Assembly (NCBI RefSeq): GCF_010389155.1
Contig: NC_057764.1
Coordinates: 9,920,001 to 9,984,000 of the forward strand
Reading direction: 5' to 3'
From: Erigeron canadensis
Taxonomy: Eukaryota; Streptophyta; Magnoliopsida; Asterales; Asteraceae
Length of the DNA: 64,000 nt
Every line of letters begins with the position of its first letter. Within the stretch, counting starts at the first letter, position 1. Both the position numbers and the translations under genes were made by a program. The notes beneath the pieces were generated by a model, which made no database searches, was not told where the DNA came from, and worked only from the letters and a program-made list of their open reading frames with translations. Below, in pieces: positions 44,561 to 57,840 of the stretch.

Positions 44561-45618
44561 GGTTTAAGTGAACCGAAATTCGACAAAGACCTTAGAATTT
44601 TGGAGTTAAACCGTATGAAAAATGATAGGCTGAAGTAGTAATGCTTTAGCTTTACGATGAAAGAGTCTTTAGGACGGGTTGGGAAGAGTGAGAGTGTAAC
44701 ATTAAGGTATTATAAGTTGTTTGTGGATTATGAATAAAGAAGGTTGATTTGCCTTAATTTCTTTACCTCTTGTTAAACCTGTTGCTAAATATTGATGCTT
44801 AATGGTAAGACGAAATATTATTAAAGAATTAGGTAGAATATGCTTGTAGTATTATTAAATGTTGAAACTTGATGATGTATACTGTGACAAAGAGCTCGGA
44901 GATACATGAATTTACGGATTGTCATGAACGAAGTGATATGTTATGTGGTATTACATCCTTACGTGATATATGTGATGCAAGTTGTAGTGGTTCAAGGTGA
45001 GAAGTGTTTGTTGAAGTAAATTATGTTGGTAGCCTTTAATCCTCTATTTTCTCGATTTATCCATTGCAAGATTATGATGATAATGTGAGATCAATTAAGA
45101 TTTGTTTATGATGGATGTTATGTTCGTAAGGAAAGGTACGTTGGTGGAATAGGTGGTCATCCATAGGAAGGGTGAACGATATTGTGTTACATGAATGTGG
45201 TATGCGGGGGAAGTAGTATGTAGTGTTTCATTCTGTGTTATATGTGTATATGAATTACGTGCAATATGTGTCTTTTGTAGCTAGAAGGATGTTGGAAAAG
45301 TTGGACATTATGATGTGTGGATATAATTAAAAGTACACGTGCGAGGATTGATATAGTTATAATTATGGTCCAGAACATAATTATAAATGTATCATGACGC
45401 GGGCATGTTCATTTGATGGTATTCATACTGACTAATGAAAGACATGAAATGAAGGAAGGTGATGAAAGGGAAATGGTTGAAAGTTCGGCTGAATTTTGAA
45501 GTAGTAAATGTGAAGAAATGTTGACTTATACGTGTGTGGAAAGTAGTGAGAAAACAAATGGAGGAGTTGATATCGTGAAATGATTCTGAGGACAGAATCC
45601 TTTTAAGGAGGGGAGAAT
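44561..45618 (+). other. B internal region (non-coding)
   Basis: About 1.06 kb with no gag-pol frame. It ends with TTCTGAGGACAGAATCC and the purine run AAGGAGGGGAGAA, like the end of a chromovirus internal region, suggesting most of the coding part was deleted. Confidence 0.65.
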
Positions 45619-45873
45619 TGTAATATCCCAAAACATTTTGACGGTGACCGTTAACTTGTCGTTAGCGACCATTAGTCACTATGTGTTTTGTATGTGCATA
45701 TGTGAGTTAAATGATTTACGTGAGATATTTGTTAAAGTGATTTAAAGGAATGAAATCAAAGTTGATAATGATTAATAAAGTCAATTAATGTTCCCGATAA
45801 GATATAAGGGTCGATAAGTGTTCCCGTAGGCGTTAAAAGAGTCGTTTAAGGCCGAAACAAGTTATAACGAAGT

Positions 45874-45878
45874 GCAAG
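45874..45878. repeat. Left target-site duplication of G (GCAAG)
   Basis: GCAAG here and at 53403-53407. The uninterrupted LTR copy at about 57645 shows a single GCAAGGGCC. Confidence 0.88.
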
Positions 45879-48082
45879 TGTAACACCCCACCGTTGGAAA
45901 AAACATGAGGTATCATGAAAAGTACAGCACGATATGGAATTACATAGATACTGCTAAATGCAATAGAATATAATAAATATATTCCCAAAAACATGAGTTC
46001 AAAGTAATAAAAGTGCTAAAATAGCTTATTACAACCAAGTTCATAAAGAAATAATCCAAGGCATGTAGCCTTAAAGTCTGACAATTAATAAGGAGCACTA
46101 ATCTCTGAAGTCCAAGCCTAGCACAGCAGTCTTTATCCCTGATTAGCCTGAGTACCTGAAAAGTATACTAAAACGTGTCAACACAAAGGTTGATGAGTTC
46201 GTAGGTTTTATGTCAAAAGTCTAGTCAAAGAAATAAGTCTTTTGTCGATTCTTTTAAGTCTAAACAAGTAATAGTTCAATATATAACGAGCAGAGTTACA
46301 CCATAATAATTCCAAAAGTCTCAAGTCTCAATGTCTCAAAGTCCGGCCTTACGGTACCTGCCTTAGTCCAAAGTCTCAAGTCTCCAATACACACAAAAAG
46401 CACGTTATAAAGCACACAAACAAACACACAATCACACACTTACAACCAGGCAGAAGCACGTCAAATGACATAAATAACTCTATACGCACAGGCTCAATAT
46501 TGAACATAAACAGAAATTGACAAAACTGTTTAAAAAGAACAAGTATACTTTTCACCCCAAAACTTGTAATAAAAAGGGGCTGCGAAACTCACCTGAAAGC
46601 AGCACAAAGTGTATATATTTAGTCATAAGTCCATAAAGCACCGATGTCACGACAATTTCTGGATTACATTATAAACACGACCCGAAATGACTAACCGTAT
46701 TTCACTTTGACCAAGAAACCCTAATTTTGACTTTTGACTAGAAAACATTAACTTTTCACTTTATCAAAGACTTTTAAAAAGAATCCTAAATCAATTTTGA
46801 CTCAAAAGTCCAAATAACAACAAACCCTATCTTTGCCAAAATGACCAAAATAAACAAAGTATAAATCTGCCTTTGACCATCGATGACCGGTGGTCGACCG
46901 ACAGTTTGACCAACTTTGACCGAGTCAAGAATCAAGAACAATAGTAGATCCAAACACAATTTCAAGTCCAAAAGTCACAATTTCAAATCGGATCTAAATA
47001 TTTCAGTCATGAGATTTTCGGATCTTTGAAGGATTTCGGATATGACAAGATTTCGGGTCTATGCTTCACGGATTTATTTAGTTTTCTAGTATAACATCCG
47101 AAAATATAAGTATGTTTATAAAAAATTCAGATCTATGATCCTAGATTCAAAGATTTCGGACCATCCAAGTTGGATCTAGATAATTTCGGTCATGAAATTT
47201 TTGGATCTTAACAATTTTCGAATATGTATGTATACATAAACACTTCACAATCGAAATATATGAAGATTTATCAAGAAAGTTGGATATATATATACCCATA
47301 TATATATATGACCAAAAATATATATATATATCTATATAATTGAAATATTTTCGGATTTGAGAAGAGGAAGAAAAGAGAACTAATTTATGCTTATTTTTGT
47401 AAATTTTCGGACTATATATATATCTGAAATAAATATATAAAAGTGAAAAGAAAAAAGATTTTTGATGATAACAACCATTTAAGCACTTGATCTAAACACC
47501 ACTTACCAAGATCTTTGAAAAAGATGAAGAAAAATGGTGGTCGATGGTGGTTTGAGGGTGGTCAGCGGTGGCAGCCGGCGGTTTAGAGGGAGAAAAAGGG
47601 GGATGGGCGGCTGAGAGAAAGAAAGAAGAGGGAGAGAGTGAAAAATGTGTGTGTGAGGGAAATGAGAGGATAGGTTTAGAATAGTTAGGGTTTTGTTATT
47701 TCCCTTCCCCTAGTTGACCAAAATTTGACCATCCTTGACCCTACTAAAACTCGTTTTGACTCGACCATTCAAGAAGACTCGTGACCCGTAAATTCATTTT
47801 TTTCATCATTTTTAAATATAACTTTTCAATAGCTTTCTAACGGTTATAAACATGTCTATATTTGTTTATTAAATCTTTATTTGATTTACTTTTAAATATT
47901 TTACTTAATTTAACATTTCCACAAGACAACTAGTATTCTTCTTGATAAAGTCTAAATGCTCATAAAGCCCGAAATAAACACAAATCCATTTATTTCATGA
48001 TAAAGTCTTAAAGTCTAACGACGTACATAAACAAAACAAACTAAAAATGACCGGAAAATACGCTCAGATGACGGTTGTCACA
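45879..48082 (-). repeat. G 3' LTR
   Basis: Plus strand TGTAACACCCCACCG ... GACGGTTGTCACA; 2204 bp. Same family as the solo LTR 17378-27811. Contains long G/A-rich and TATATA runs but no gene. Confidence 0.82.
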
Positions 48083-48125
48083 ACATTACCCCATTAAAAG
48101 AATTTCGTCCCGAAATTCAACTCGA

Positions 48126-50271
48126 ACTAGTTCCATTAAACAATTGGGTGTATTTTGTCTTGAAATGATCTTCCCATTCCCAAGTATACTTAGGCCCTCA
48201 CCTTGAATTCCATCGAACTTTGACAAGCGTATACTTGGTTTTCTTTAGTTTCTGCACCTTGCGATCGACAATCTCTAAAGGCTCTTCAACAAAGTTCAAC
48301 TTATCGTCCATCCGGATTTTGTCCATAGGCACATGACGATCTTCTTCAGCTAAACATTTTCGAAGATGCGACACATGAAATATGTCGTGAACTACCTTAA
48401 GCTCTTCTGAAAGTCTCAATCGATAAGCCACTTCGCGAACTCTTTCCAGTATCTCAAAAGGTCCAATAAATCTAGGTCCAAGTCTTCCACTCTTGACAAA
48501 TCTAACCACTCCTTTCCAAGAGCAAACCTTAAGAAGTACACTGTCCCCAACATTGAATTCTAAAGGTCTACGTCTGACGTCGGCATACTTCTTTTGTCGT
48601 TCACGTGCTAATCTAAGTTGCTCTTTAATCTGAATTATTTTCTCGGCAGTCTCTTCAAAAGCTCAGGCCCAACCAACTGGCTATCGCCAAAGTCAAACCA
48701 TGCGACAGGTGATCTACACTTCCGTCCATACAATGCCTTGAAAGGTGCCATATTAATACTCGCATGATAGCTATTGTTGTAAGAGAATTCTATCAAATGT
48801 AGATGGTCATCCCAGTTACCACCAAAATTTAAGACATAGGCTCTCAACATGTCTTCTAAAGTCTGAATCGTACGTTCACTCTGACCATCAGTTTGTGGAT
48901 GGTACGCCGTACTCATGTCTATCCTAGTCCCAAAGGCCTTCTGAAGCCCTCGCCAAAACTGAGAATTAAAGTGAATAACTCTGTCTGGAATAATCGAAAC
49001 TAGTACGCCATGTTTCGATATGACTTCCTTTACATACTTCCTCACCAATTTCTCTGTGGGGTCTTTTTCACTAATGGCCAAGAAATGAGCAGACTTTGTC
49101 AATCTATCGACGATCACCCATATCATATCATGACCCTCCTTCCATTCAGGAATTTCTGGTTGTCTGAGTAATCCCGCAGGCTTTTGATGTTCCGCTTTCA
49201 CCTATAGACATGTCAAGCATCGACTTACAAACTCAGCAACCTCTTTCTTCATGCCAGGCCACCAATATAACTCACGCAAATCATAGTACATCTTGTCGGT
49301 GCCCGGATGTACCGAATACCTTGTATTATGAGCTTCGTTCAATATCAATGTTCGTAAATCACCAGTTGAAGGAACCCATAGTCTGTCCTCGAAATACAAG
49401 CCGTCATCGTATTTTCTATCCAAATGTTGTTCCATTCCTCGTAGTTCCTCCTTAAGAAGGTCTTTATTGCCAATAACCACCAATTATGCTTCTATGATTT
49501 GATATCTAACACTTCTTTGCACTGTAATACTCATAACACGGACTAGTTTAGGCTTAACCCTTTCCTTACGACTTAAGACGTCGACCACTACATTGGCTTT
49601 CCCCGGGTGATAACGAATGTCACAGTCATAATTACTGAGTAACTGAAGCTATCTTCGTTGTCTCATATTCAAATCTTGTTGATTGAAAATATGTTGTAAA
49701 CTCTTGTGATCCATGTAGATTACACACTTGGTTCCATACAAATAATGCCTCCAACACTTTAATGCAAAAACGACTGCTCCTAATTCCAAGTCATGAGTTG
49801 TGTAATTCTTCTCATGGATCTTCAATTGCCGTGAGGCGTATGCAATCACCTTGCTTCTTTGCATGAGCACACAACCTAATCCTTGACCCGATGCATTGCA
49901 GTACACCACAAAGTCATCAGATCCTTCAGGCAGACTCAAAGTTAGAGCATTACATAGCTTATCTTTCAAGATTTGAAACGCTGCTTCTTGTTTGTCACCC
50001 CAAACATACGGCCTATCCTTCTGAGTTAATTACTTAAGTGGCAACGCAATCTTAGAGAAATTCTCGATGAACCTTCTGTAGTAGCCAGCCAGACCAAACA
50101 ATTGTCTGACTTCAGTCGGTGTCCCTGGTGTTCTCCAGTTCTTGACTGAATCAATCTTGCTAGGATCCACGTGTATTCCATCCTTGCTCACGACATGTCC
50201 CAAAAAGTGTACCTCATCAAGCCAAAACTCACATTTAGAAAATTTTCAATACAGTTTTTCCTTCCTCAATA
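48126..50271 (-). pseudogene. G pol remnant: reverse transcriptase end, RNase H, integrase
   Basis: From 50271: reverse transcriptase C-end ([18 protein letters not shown]), then RNase H with [10 protein letters not shown] where the first catalytic Asp (YCDAS) is Asn, and MDHKSL for TDHKSL. Stops lie near 49646 and 49484. Then the integrase HHCC zinc region (HPGTDKMYYDL...CLTC), and a core 49201-48635 that lacks the stretch with the first catalytic Asp ([11 protein letters not shown] joins directly) and has PDRVIHF where SDRD is usual; [12 protein letters not shown] is kept. The C-terminal part has GPRFIGPFEIL and FHVSHLRKC, ending VKVRWNSR. Dead copy. Confidence 0.88.
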
Positions 50272-51615
50272 AATCACTTTAATATCTATTTAATCTATGA
50301 GAACACCTTTGGGTCTTAAACTAGTTGAATCCTTGAATCTTTCTTCTAGATTTCAACATGCATGAGCATGAGGAAGAAGATTCTATCAACTTATCAAGTG
50401 TATTTTCAAGAAGAAAATCAAAGAAAAACATGGTCTTTGATAAAGATCTTTTAGTATATGCAAAAACAAGATAGATTAAACTAAGAGATGAAGATTTATA
50501 CCCTTGATGAACTCGAAATAGGAGCTGTTTTGGGCAGAAAATTTCGTGGCCTCATGAGCTCCAAATAACACTCATTCCAAGCTTGAAATAACCCTTAAAC
50601 CCTACTTGAATCAACCCTTGATTAATCTACCTTAAACCCTTATTATTATAGTTGATTATATTACAGATATAACCTCCATTTTTGATGATGTGTGAACCGA
50701 AATAAGAGAAGAGGGAAGAGGAAAAGAATGCAGAATTTTTCTAAAGAAAGAGAGAGAGAATGACTTGAATGTGTGTGTGAGAAAGTGTGAAAGCATGAGG
50801 AAGTGTGTAGGAGGGTGTGTTATGTGTATGGGGAGTGTAAAGGAGGATGTATTTTGATTGGAGGAGTTTCATGGGGAGTGGCATAGGGCTGGTTTTGGTG
50901 AGGGAAAAATGGGAGGGGATTTTGATTTTTTGGGGTATAATATAAGTGTATGTATATTTGTATGTAATGTAGGTTTATTTAGTGTAGGTACATGCATGTA
51001 ATCCTTAACTTGTTAGTTGATATTGGTGCTTTCAAAGCTAGTTATGTGCATGTATGTGTATGGCCGTGTATGTATGTATGTATATATTTGTTGTGCCTTT
51101 AATTTTTATAGCTTAACTCATTATTTATAAACTTGTATTTACAATAGACATATATATTTACTTATTATTATTCAAGCTCAATTTTATGTGCATAATGGTT
51201 TAAATTTATTATTTAGAGAGGGTTATTATATTTTTATGACCGTTTGAACTTTAATTAGCTTGGTGTTTAATTTGTTGGACATTTATAAGTATTTTCGGTT
51301 GTTATCACAGCTTATGAACCTTGCATCCTTATTTGTGTAATCCCAACTTCTCGAAATAAGATTTTTGGTTCATTGACATTTCACCAAGTTTGATTAGAAC
51401 TAATTTATACCTTGGGATTGTATTGAATGATTATAGTTATTGTTTATGGCATTTCTAAGATAGCTAGTCATCTAGGGTGTTTTATTGAACGAGAGGGCAA
51501 CTATCACTGTGCCTTGAGTATCTAAAAGGTCAATTATCTTAATAAATCTCTAGGGATAAAGATCTAGAGAAGTCCAAGTAAATTATCCTAATCGAAATTT
51601 GAGGGTTGTTACAAA
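50272..51615 (-). other. LTR-like block within G
   Basis: Ends GGGTTGTTACA at the right (minus strand TGTAACAACCCTC), the form of a Gypsy LTR start, and contains no ORF. It replaces the gag-protease part of G. Probably another LTR or a fragment left by recombination; its left border at about 50272 is not a clean CA end. Confidence 0.45.
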
Positions 51616-53402
51616 TGTCATAATATATATATATATAATAGTCTATTTATCCTTGTAATTTGTCCAATAAAATAGTTCGTTTAATAATGTCACGTTTTAT
51701 TATTTATATCCCGTCAAGTCCTTGTATGAATGTCTTTATAAAATATATAAAGTCTGAAAAGTCATATAATTTGTACATTGTCTTTACAAAGTCCTTTAAT
51801 CCTTTCATATAAATGTATATAAAATCCTTTACAAAGTCACATATATATAGTCATTATAAAATCCTTTCATATAAATGTATATAGATTAAGTCATAAGTCC
51901 ATAAAGCACCGATGTCACGACAATTTTTTGGATTACATTATAAACACGACCCGAAATGATTAACCATATTTCACTTTGACCAAGAAACCCTAATTTTGAC
52001 TTTTGACTAGAAAACATTAATTTTTGACTTTATCAAAGACTTTTAAAAAAAATCCCTTAAATCAATTTTGACTCAAAAGTCCAAATAACAACAAACCCTA
52101 TCTTTGCCCAAATGACCAAAATAGACAAAATATAAATCTGCCTTTGACCATCATTGACCGGCGTTGACCGGTGGTTGACCGACAGTTTGACCAACTTTGA
52201 CCGAGTCAAGAATCAAGAATAATAGTAGATCCAAACACAATTTTAAGTCCAAAAGTCACAATTTCAAATCGGATCTAAATGATTTCAGTCATGAGATTTT
52301 CGAATCTTTGAAGGATTTCGGATATGACAAGATTTCGGGTCTATGCGTCACGGATTTATTTAGTTTTCTAGTATAACATCCGAAAATATAAGTATGTTTA
52401 TAAAGATTTCGGATCTATGATCCTAGATTCAAAGATTTCGGACCATCCTAGTCGGATTTAGATAATTTCGGTCATGAAGTTTTTGGATCTTAACAATTTA
52501 CGGATATATATGTATACATAAACACTTTACAATCGAAATATATGAAGATTTATCAAGAACATTGGATATATATATATATAAACCCATATATATATGACCG
52601 AAAAATATATATATATTATATAATTGAAAGATTTTCGGATTTGAGAAGAGGAAGAAAAGAGAACTAATTTATGCTTATTTTTGTAAATTTTCGGACTATA
52701 TATATATATCCGAAATAAATATATAAAAGTGAAAAAAAAAAAAATTTTGATGATAAAAACCATTTGAGTACTTGATCTAAACACCACTTACCAAGATCTT
52801 TGAAAAAGATGAAGAAAAATTGTGGTCGATGGTGGTTTGAGGGTGGTCAGCGGTGGCAGCCGGCGGTTTGGAGGGAGAAAAACGGGGGTGGGCGGCTGAG
52901 AAAAAGAAAGAAGAGGGAGAGAATGAAAAATGTGTGTGTGAGGGAAATGAGAGGATAGGTTTAGAATAGTTAGGGTTTTGTTTTTTCCCTTCCCCTAGTT
53001 GACCGAAATTTGACCATCCTTGACCCTACTAAAACTCGTTTGACTCGACTATTCAAGAAGACTCGTGACCCGTAAATTAATTTTTTTCGTCATTTTTAAA
53101 TATAACTTTTCAATAGCTTTCTAACGGTTATAAACATGTCTATATTTGTTTATTAAATCTTTAATCTATTTAATTTTAAGTATTTTACTTAATTTGACAT
53201 TTCCAAAAGACAACTAGTATTCTTCTTATTCTCGAGTCCACATGCAATTTTTCTAATGTCTAAATGCTCATAAAGCCCGAAATAAACACAAATCCATTTA
53301 TTCCATGATAAAGTCTTAAAGTCTAACGACATACATAAACAAAACGAACTATAAATGACCGGAAAATGCTTCGGAAAATACGCTCAGATGACGGTTGTCA
53401 CA
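51616..53402 (-). repeat. G 5' LTR, truncated
   Basis: Matches 46610-48082 closely from 51890 on; 51616-51890 instead matches the solo LTR near 18330-18560. The last part of the LTR is missing. Ends GACGGTTGTCACA at 53402. Confidence 0.78.
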
Positions 53403-53407
53403 GCAAG
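53403..53407. repeat. Right target-site duplication of G (GCAAG)
   Basis: Second copy; see 45874-45878. Confidence 0.88.
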
Positions 53408-53440
53408 GGCCTAGATGTAAAGTTGGGAAAGTTGCTTCAG

Positions 53441-53448
53441 TATATAAA
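53441..53448 (+). promoter_or_regulatory. B LTR TATA box
   Basis: TATATAAA within CAGTATATAAAGGCC, about 300 bp into the LTR; repeated at 57683-57690 in the third LTR. Confidence 0.5.
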
Positions 53449-56400
53449 GGCCATGATGCACGACCATAATGCAGAAAAATTAGATCCAAAACCCTAGAAA
53501 GTCTTACACACAAACCCTAGGTCAATTCTTCAAGTTGTAGTCGATTTAAGGGGATTTCGGAAGGGTTTTTGCTTGGTTTTCGATCCGTTGATCAAACCTA
53601 CAGGTATTATATCATAATTTGATTGTTCATTAAGTTTTAAAGTAGGTTTTGTCTCTGTAAATTCGACCTTGAGGGTTAGGGTTGATATGATTACGTTTCG
53701 TTATCAATTAGTTGGGTTTTCGGGTAATCTAATGTAATGTTATAGTATCCTCTTGTCCCTGGAACAAGTGATTATATGAAATCATCATATGAGTCATATA
53801 ATGTATGTATATGATTTCTTTAGGTCGTGGGGTATTGCTAAGGTCGTTCGGTGGTTGAAGGAATATTGAAAACAAAGGGTTACGTAGGCCTGAATTTTCA
53901 ATCATCTTGCAAAAATCATATCTCCTTTAATTCAAAGAGTTAGAAGATAAATCTTATATTTTTGAAAAGGTCTATGTGTCTTTTTGAATCTATATGAACC
54001 AAGTTTCGGTTGATTTTTCCCATACATAGCCGAAACGTGTCGAATTCCAAAAGTGGTCTAATTATGGATGATTTCTGCAGACCTATCTTGTAAACGTCAT
54101 AAATCATTCATTATAGAACTTCAAGAGTCAAACTTTATATTTCTGGAAAGGTTTTTGACTTCCCTACATTTCATAAGAACTAAGTTTTGACTCATTTGGC
54201 CGTCTAGAGATTGAAACATCATTTGCAAGTGAAGGGTCTGATTCTGGAAAACTGAACTCGCCTAGACCACTAGTGGGCTCGACAAGATCGTGGTCAGGTC
54301 TCACCTTTGATGCATTCTGGAGCTTGAACTCGACGAGATCACCTCTGGGCTCGACAAGATCAACATGCAGAGAGTTCCTAAGCGCATTTAAGTGTCTAGT
54401 TGACTTATATATCCATACTTCTTGTATCATAGGTTGTCGAGGACACTTATGAAGCACAGTAAACAAATTTGTGACTGTTGAGTACTCCATCCAGGTAAGA
54501 TACATGACTTTTCTCACGCTGGAGGCACAACAAAAGTAGTTTTCCTTTAATCAACCTCTTAATCGGATTATCTTATGTGTATTGGGTTATCCGGGTCATG
54601 AGGGAGGTTATATGGGAACATATGCATGTTGAAGTAGTTAATTATGTTGTGATGATGTTTAAAGTTGAAGTAATTATATGCATGCATAGTGGATTATTAC
54701 AATGATGTTTCTATGAAGTGTTTATGATATATGTTGTTGAAATGATTTAACTTGATATGTTGACATTTAAAGTAAAAGTAAGTATGATACTTATAATTAC
54801 GACGCCATGATATGTTTATGATATGTGATGTGATGTTGATAAAGTCGTTGATATGCCAAAATGTTGATTTGTGATGGCTTATATGTGCACTTAAGTATGA
54901 AATGTCTAGTTCACTAGATACAAGAACAAATGTTATGAGATGTGCACGTTAATGTGGTTATACATTGAAGTAGGTGTGAAACTCATTAGGTAATGAATAT
55001 ACCTACAGTTAAAGTAAAGTAAAGATGTTGATACGTGATTAGTTTAGGTGAAATTGTAGCCTAAGCTAATATAAAGTAAAGTAAAGATGTTGATAAGTAA
55101 TTGGTTTAGGTGAAAGTGTAGCCTAAGCTAATAAAGATAAGAAGTCTCGAGCATAAGTTGTGTCAAGCTTAACCCGTGCTAGTTGAAAAGCTAGTGCGTA
55201 CGTGGTCGCTTGGGTGGCTCCTTGCGACATAGTTATGTTTATCTAGTGTTTCCGGGTGGAGTGACTAGCCACCAATGTTAAAAGCATGACGGTATACTAA
55301 AAAGTGGTCGCTTGAGTAATTTTTTGCAGCATAGTTACGTTGATCTAGTATTTCCGGGTGGAGTGACTAACCACCAATGTTTAAAGAATAACGAAATGCT
55401 TAAAGTTGACTAATGTTGTTAAGTCGATACGTTGAATAAAGTTGATAAGACGAAAAGTTGACATGTTGATAAGTCGATACGTTGATTAAAGTTGATAAGA
55501 CAATAAGTTGACATGTTGATAAGTCGATACGTTGATGAAAGTTGATAAGTTGATTAAGTTGCTTACGTTGACTAAGTTGATTATAAGTATGATTTATTGT
55601 TGATAGGCACAATTAGGAGTATATATCCTACATGTGTTAGACATATATGTGGGATATGTTTAAGTGTGGTATGTAAGACGTGAGATGAAGTTGATTAAGT
55701 TGATAATAAGATCCATATATGTGTGAAAGAAGTATATGTGCTTTACGTTATGAGATCACAATGTGACGTGAGAATATGCGCTAATATGAATACGTGTGAC
55801 AAGTTTATGTGTGACAAGCCAAGATATGATATGAAGTTACGTTTAAGTGGTATGTCTATATTGATATGATATAAGATATTGATTAAGATGTGAGTATATG
55901 ATGATATGACGTATATGTTGTTATGAAATGAAATGTGATGCAATGTGGGAAAAGGGAAGTGTGGGTTGATCTATGATTGTTGTGGATGATATGTAATGTG
56001 ATTATGTTTTGATAAGTAAAATATGACGAAGTTTTATGAAAGTAAAATGAAGAACGTTTTATCAAAATGTGTGTATCTTACTTAGTTAATTTTATTAACT
56101 AACACTTGCTTTTATGAAAATGTTGTGTTCTTTAGAATAAGCAGGTTTGAGCTAGAGAAAGATTTAGCTCGTAAGATTAGCATAGATTGTTGAATACTTA
56201 GACTTACCATAGCCTATGTTTTGGCTACATTATTTATGTTTATGTTACATGTAATAATGAATGGCATTTATGTTTGTGCCAAGACTTGGATTTCATTTAT
56301 ATTGTTTTGATTATGCACGTTAGTAACACTATTTTATTAAGGTACCATCTGATTACGTTTTGCAAAGTTTTAAATGTCGTTTGGCAAAAGTTTTTTTAAA

Positions 56401-56650
56401 ATGACGGGTGTTACAAAGCATACATCTTAACATACAAGGGGGATCATGGATATAAGTGACATCATTGGTGTTACATAACACAACGTGTTTTGGGCGTATT
56501 AGCTATGGATGAGAGGAGAATTCTACAGTTAAGCATGCTCGAGCGACAGTAATGCCATATGGGTGACCCTTCTGGGAAGTCTGCCCGAGCAACCAGAAAC
56601 AAAGCCGTGACTCTGCGGGCAAAGTGGACAATATTGTGTTGTGGTAAGGC

Positions 56651-57390
56651 CGAAATTCGACAAAGACCTTAGGATTTTGGACTTAAACCGTATGAGAAAT
56701 GATAGGCTCAAGTAGTAATGCTTTAGCTTTATGATGAAAGTGTCTTTAGGACGGGTTGGGAAGAGTGAGAGTGTAAGATTAATGTATTATAAGTTGTTTG
56801 TGGATTATGAATAAAGAAGGTTGATTTGCCTTAATTTCTTTACCTCTTGTTGAACCCGTTGCTAAATATTGATGCTTAATGGTAAAGACGAAATGTTATT
56901 AAAGAATTAGTATGCGGCGGAATAGGTGGTCATCCATAGGAAGGGTGCACGATATTATGTTACATGAATGTGGTATGCGGCGGAAGTAGTATGTAGTGTT
57001 TCATTTTGTGTTATATGTGTATATGAATTATGTGCAATATGTGTCTTTTGTAGCTAGTAGGATGTTGGAAAAGTTGGACATTATGATGTGTGGATATAAT
57101 TAAAAGTACACGTGCGATGATTGATATAGTTATAATTATGTCCGGAACATAATTACAAATGTATCATGACGCGGGCTTGTTCATTTGACGGTATTCATAC
57201 CGACCAATGAAAAACATGAAATGAGGGAAGGTGATGAAAAGGAAATGGTTGAAAGTTCAGCTGAATTTTGAAGTAGTAAATGTGGAGAAATGTTGACTTA
57301 TACGTGTGTGGAAAGTAGTGAGAAAACAAATGGAGGTGTTGATATCGTGAAATGATTCTGAGGACAGAATCCTTTTAAGGAGGGGAGAAT
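56651..57390 (+). other. B internal region, second copy (shortened)
   Basis: Same sequence as 44574-45618 but lacking about 0.3 kb after AAAGAATTAG (near 56910). Ends in the same AAGGAGGGGAGAAT purine run. Confidence 0.7.
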
Positions 57391-57840
57391 TGTAACATCC
57401 CAAAACTTTTTGACGGTGACCGTTAACTTGTCGTTAGCGACCGTTAGTCACTATGTGTTTTGTATGTGCTTATGTGAGTTAAATGATTTACGTGAGATAT
57501 TTGTTAAAGTGATTTAAAGGAATGAAATCAAAGTTGATAATGATTAATAAAGTCAATTAATGTTCCCGATAAGATATAAGGGTCGATAAGTGTTCCCGTA
57601 GGCGTTAAAAGAGTCATTTAGGGCCGAAACAAGTTATAACGAAGTGCAAGGGCCTAGACGTAAAGTTGGGAAAGTTGCTTCAGTATATAAAGGCCATGAT
57701 GCACGACCATAATGCAGAAAAATCAGATCCAAAACCCTAGAAAGTCATACACACAAACCCTAGGTTAATTCTTCAAGTTATAGTCGATTTCGGGGGATAT
57801 CGGAAGGGTTTTTGCTTGGTTTTCGATCCGTTGATCAAAC
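57391..57840 (+). repeat. B third LTR, 5' fragment
   Basis: TGTAACATCCC start; follows the second LTR base by base, without the G insertion, up to GATCAAACC, then switches to element D. Confidence 0.78.

Larger units (their letters stand above)
45879..53402 (-). mobile_element. Ty3/Gypsy (chromovirus-like) element G
   Basis: 7524 bp between GCAAG duplications. Minus strand: partial 5' LTR 53402-51616, an LTR-like block 51615-50272, pol remnant 50271-48126 (reverse transcriptase end, RNase H, integrase), a GGGACGAAATTC motif and purine tract, 3' LTR 48082-45879. Gag and protease are missing. The GAATTTCGGGACGAAATTC pol end is typical of plant chromoviruses. Confidence 0.85.
45619..56650 (+). 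repeat. B second LTR, interrupted by G
   Basis: TGTAATATCCC start at 45619; interrupted at 45878/53403; resumes GGCCTAGATG (53408), with a TATA box at 53441-53448, and runs to GTGGTAAGGC at 56650. Without G it is about 3.5 kb. Some 40 bp covering the LTR end and primer site (44534-44573 in copy 1) are deleted here. Confidence 0.75.
41637..57840 (+). mobile_element. Gypsy-like element B without pol, LTR-internal-LTR-internal-LTR
   Basis: Three LTRs (41637-44542 truncated at left, 45619-56650 split by G, 57391-57840 truncated at right) separated by two copies of a short internal region. LTR starts are TGTAATATCCC and TGTAACATCCC after purine runs; the first LTR ends GGGTGTTACA before a primer site. 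No gag or pol is detectable, so it is a non-autonomous long-LTR element duplicated by recombination. Confidence 0.75.

Noticed and set aside
42446..55943. Near-identical 66-residue minus-strand ORFs at 42446-42646, 43584-43784 and 55743-55943
   Set aside because: They are identical only because they lie in repeated copies of the B LTR. Composition is random H/I/L/Y-rich translation, with no start context or homology.
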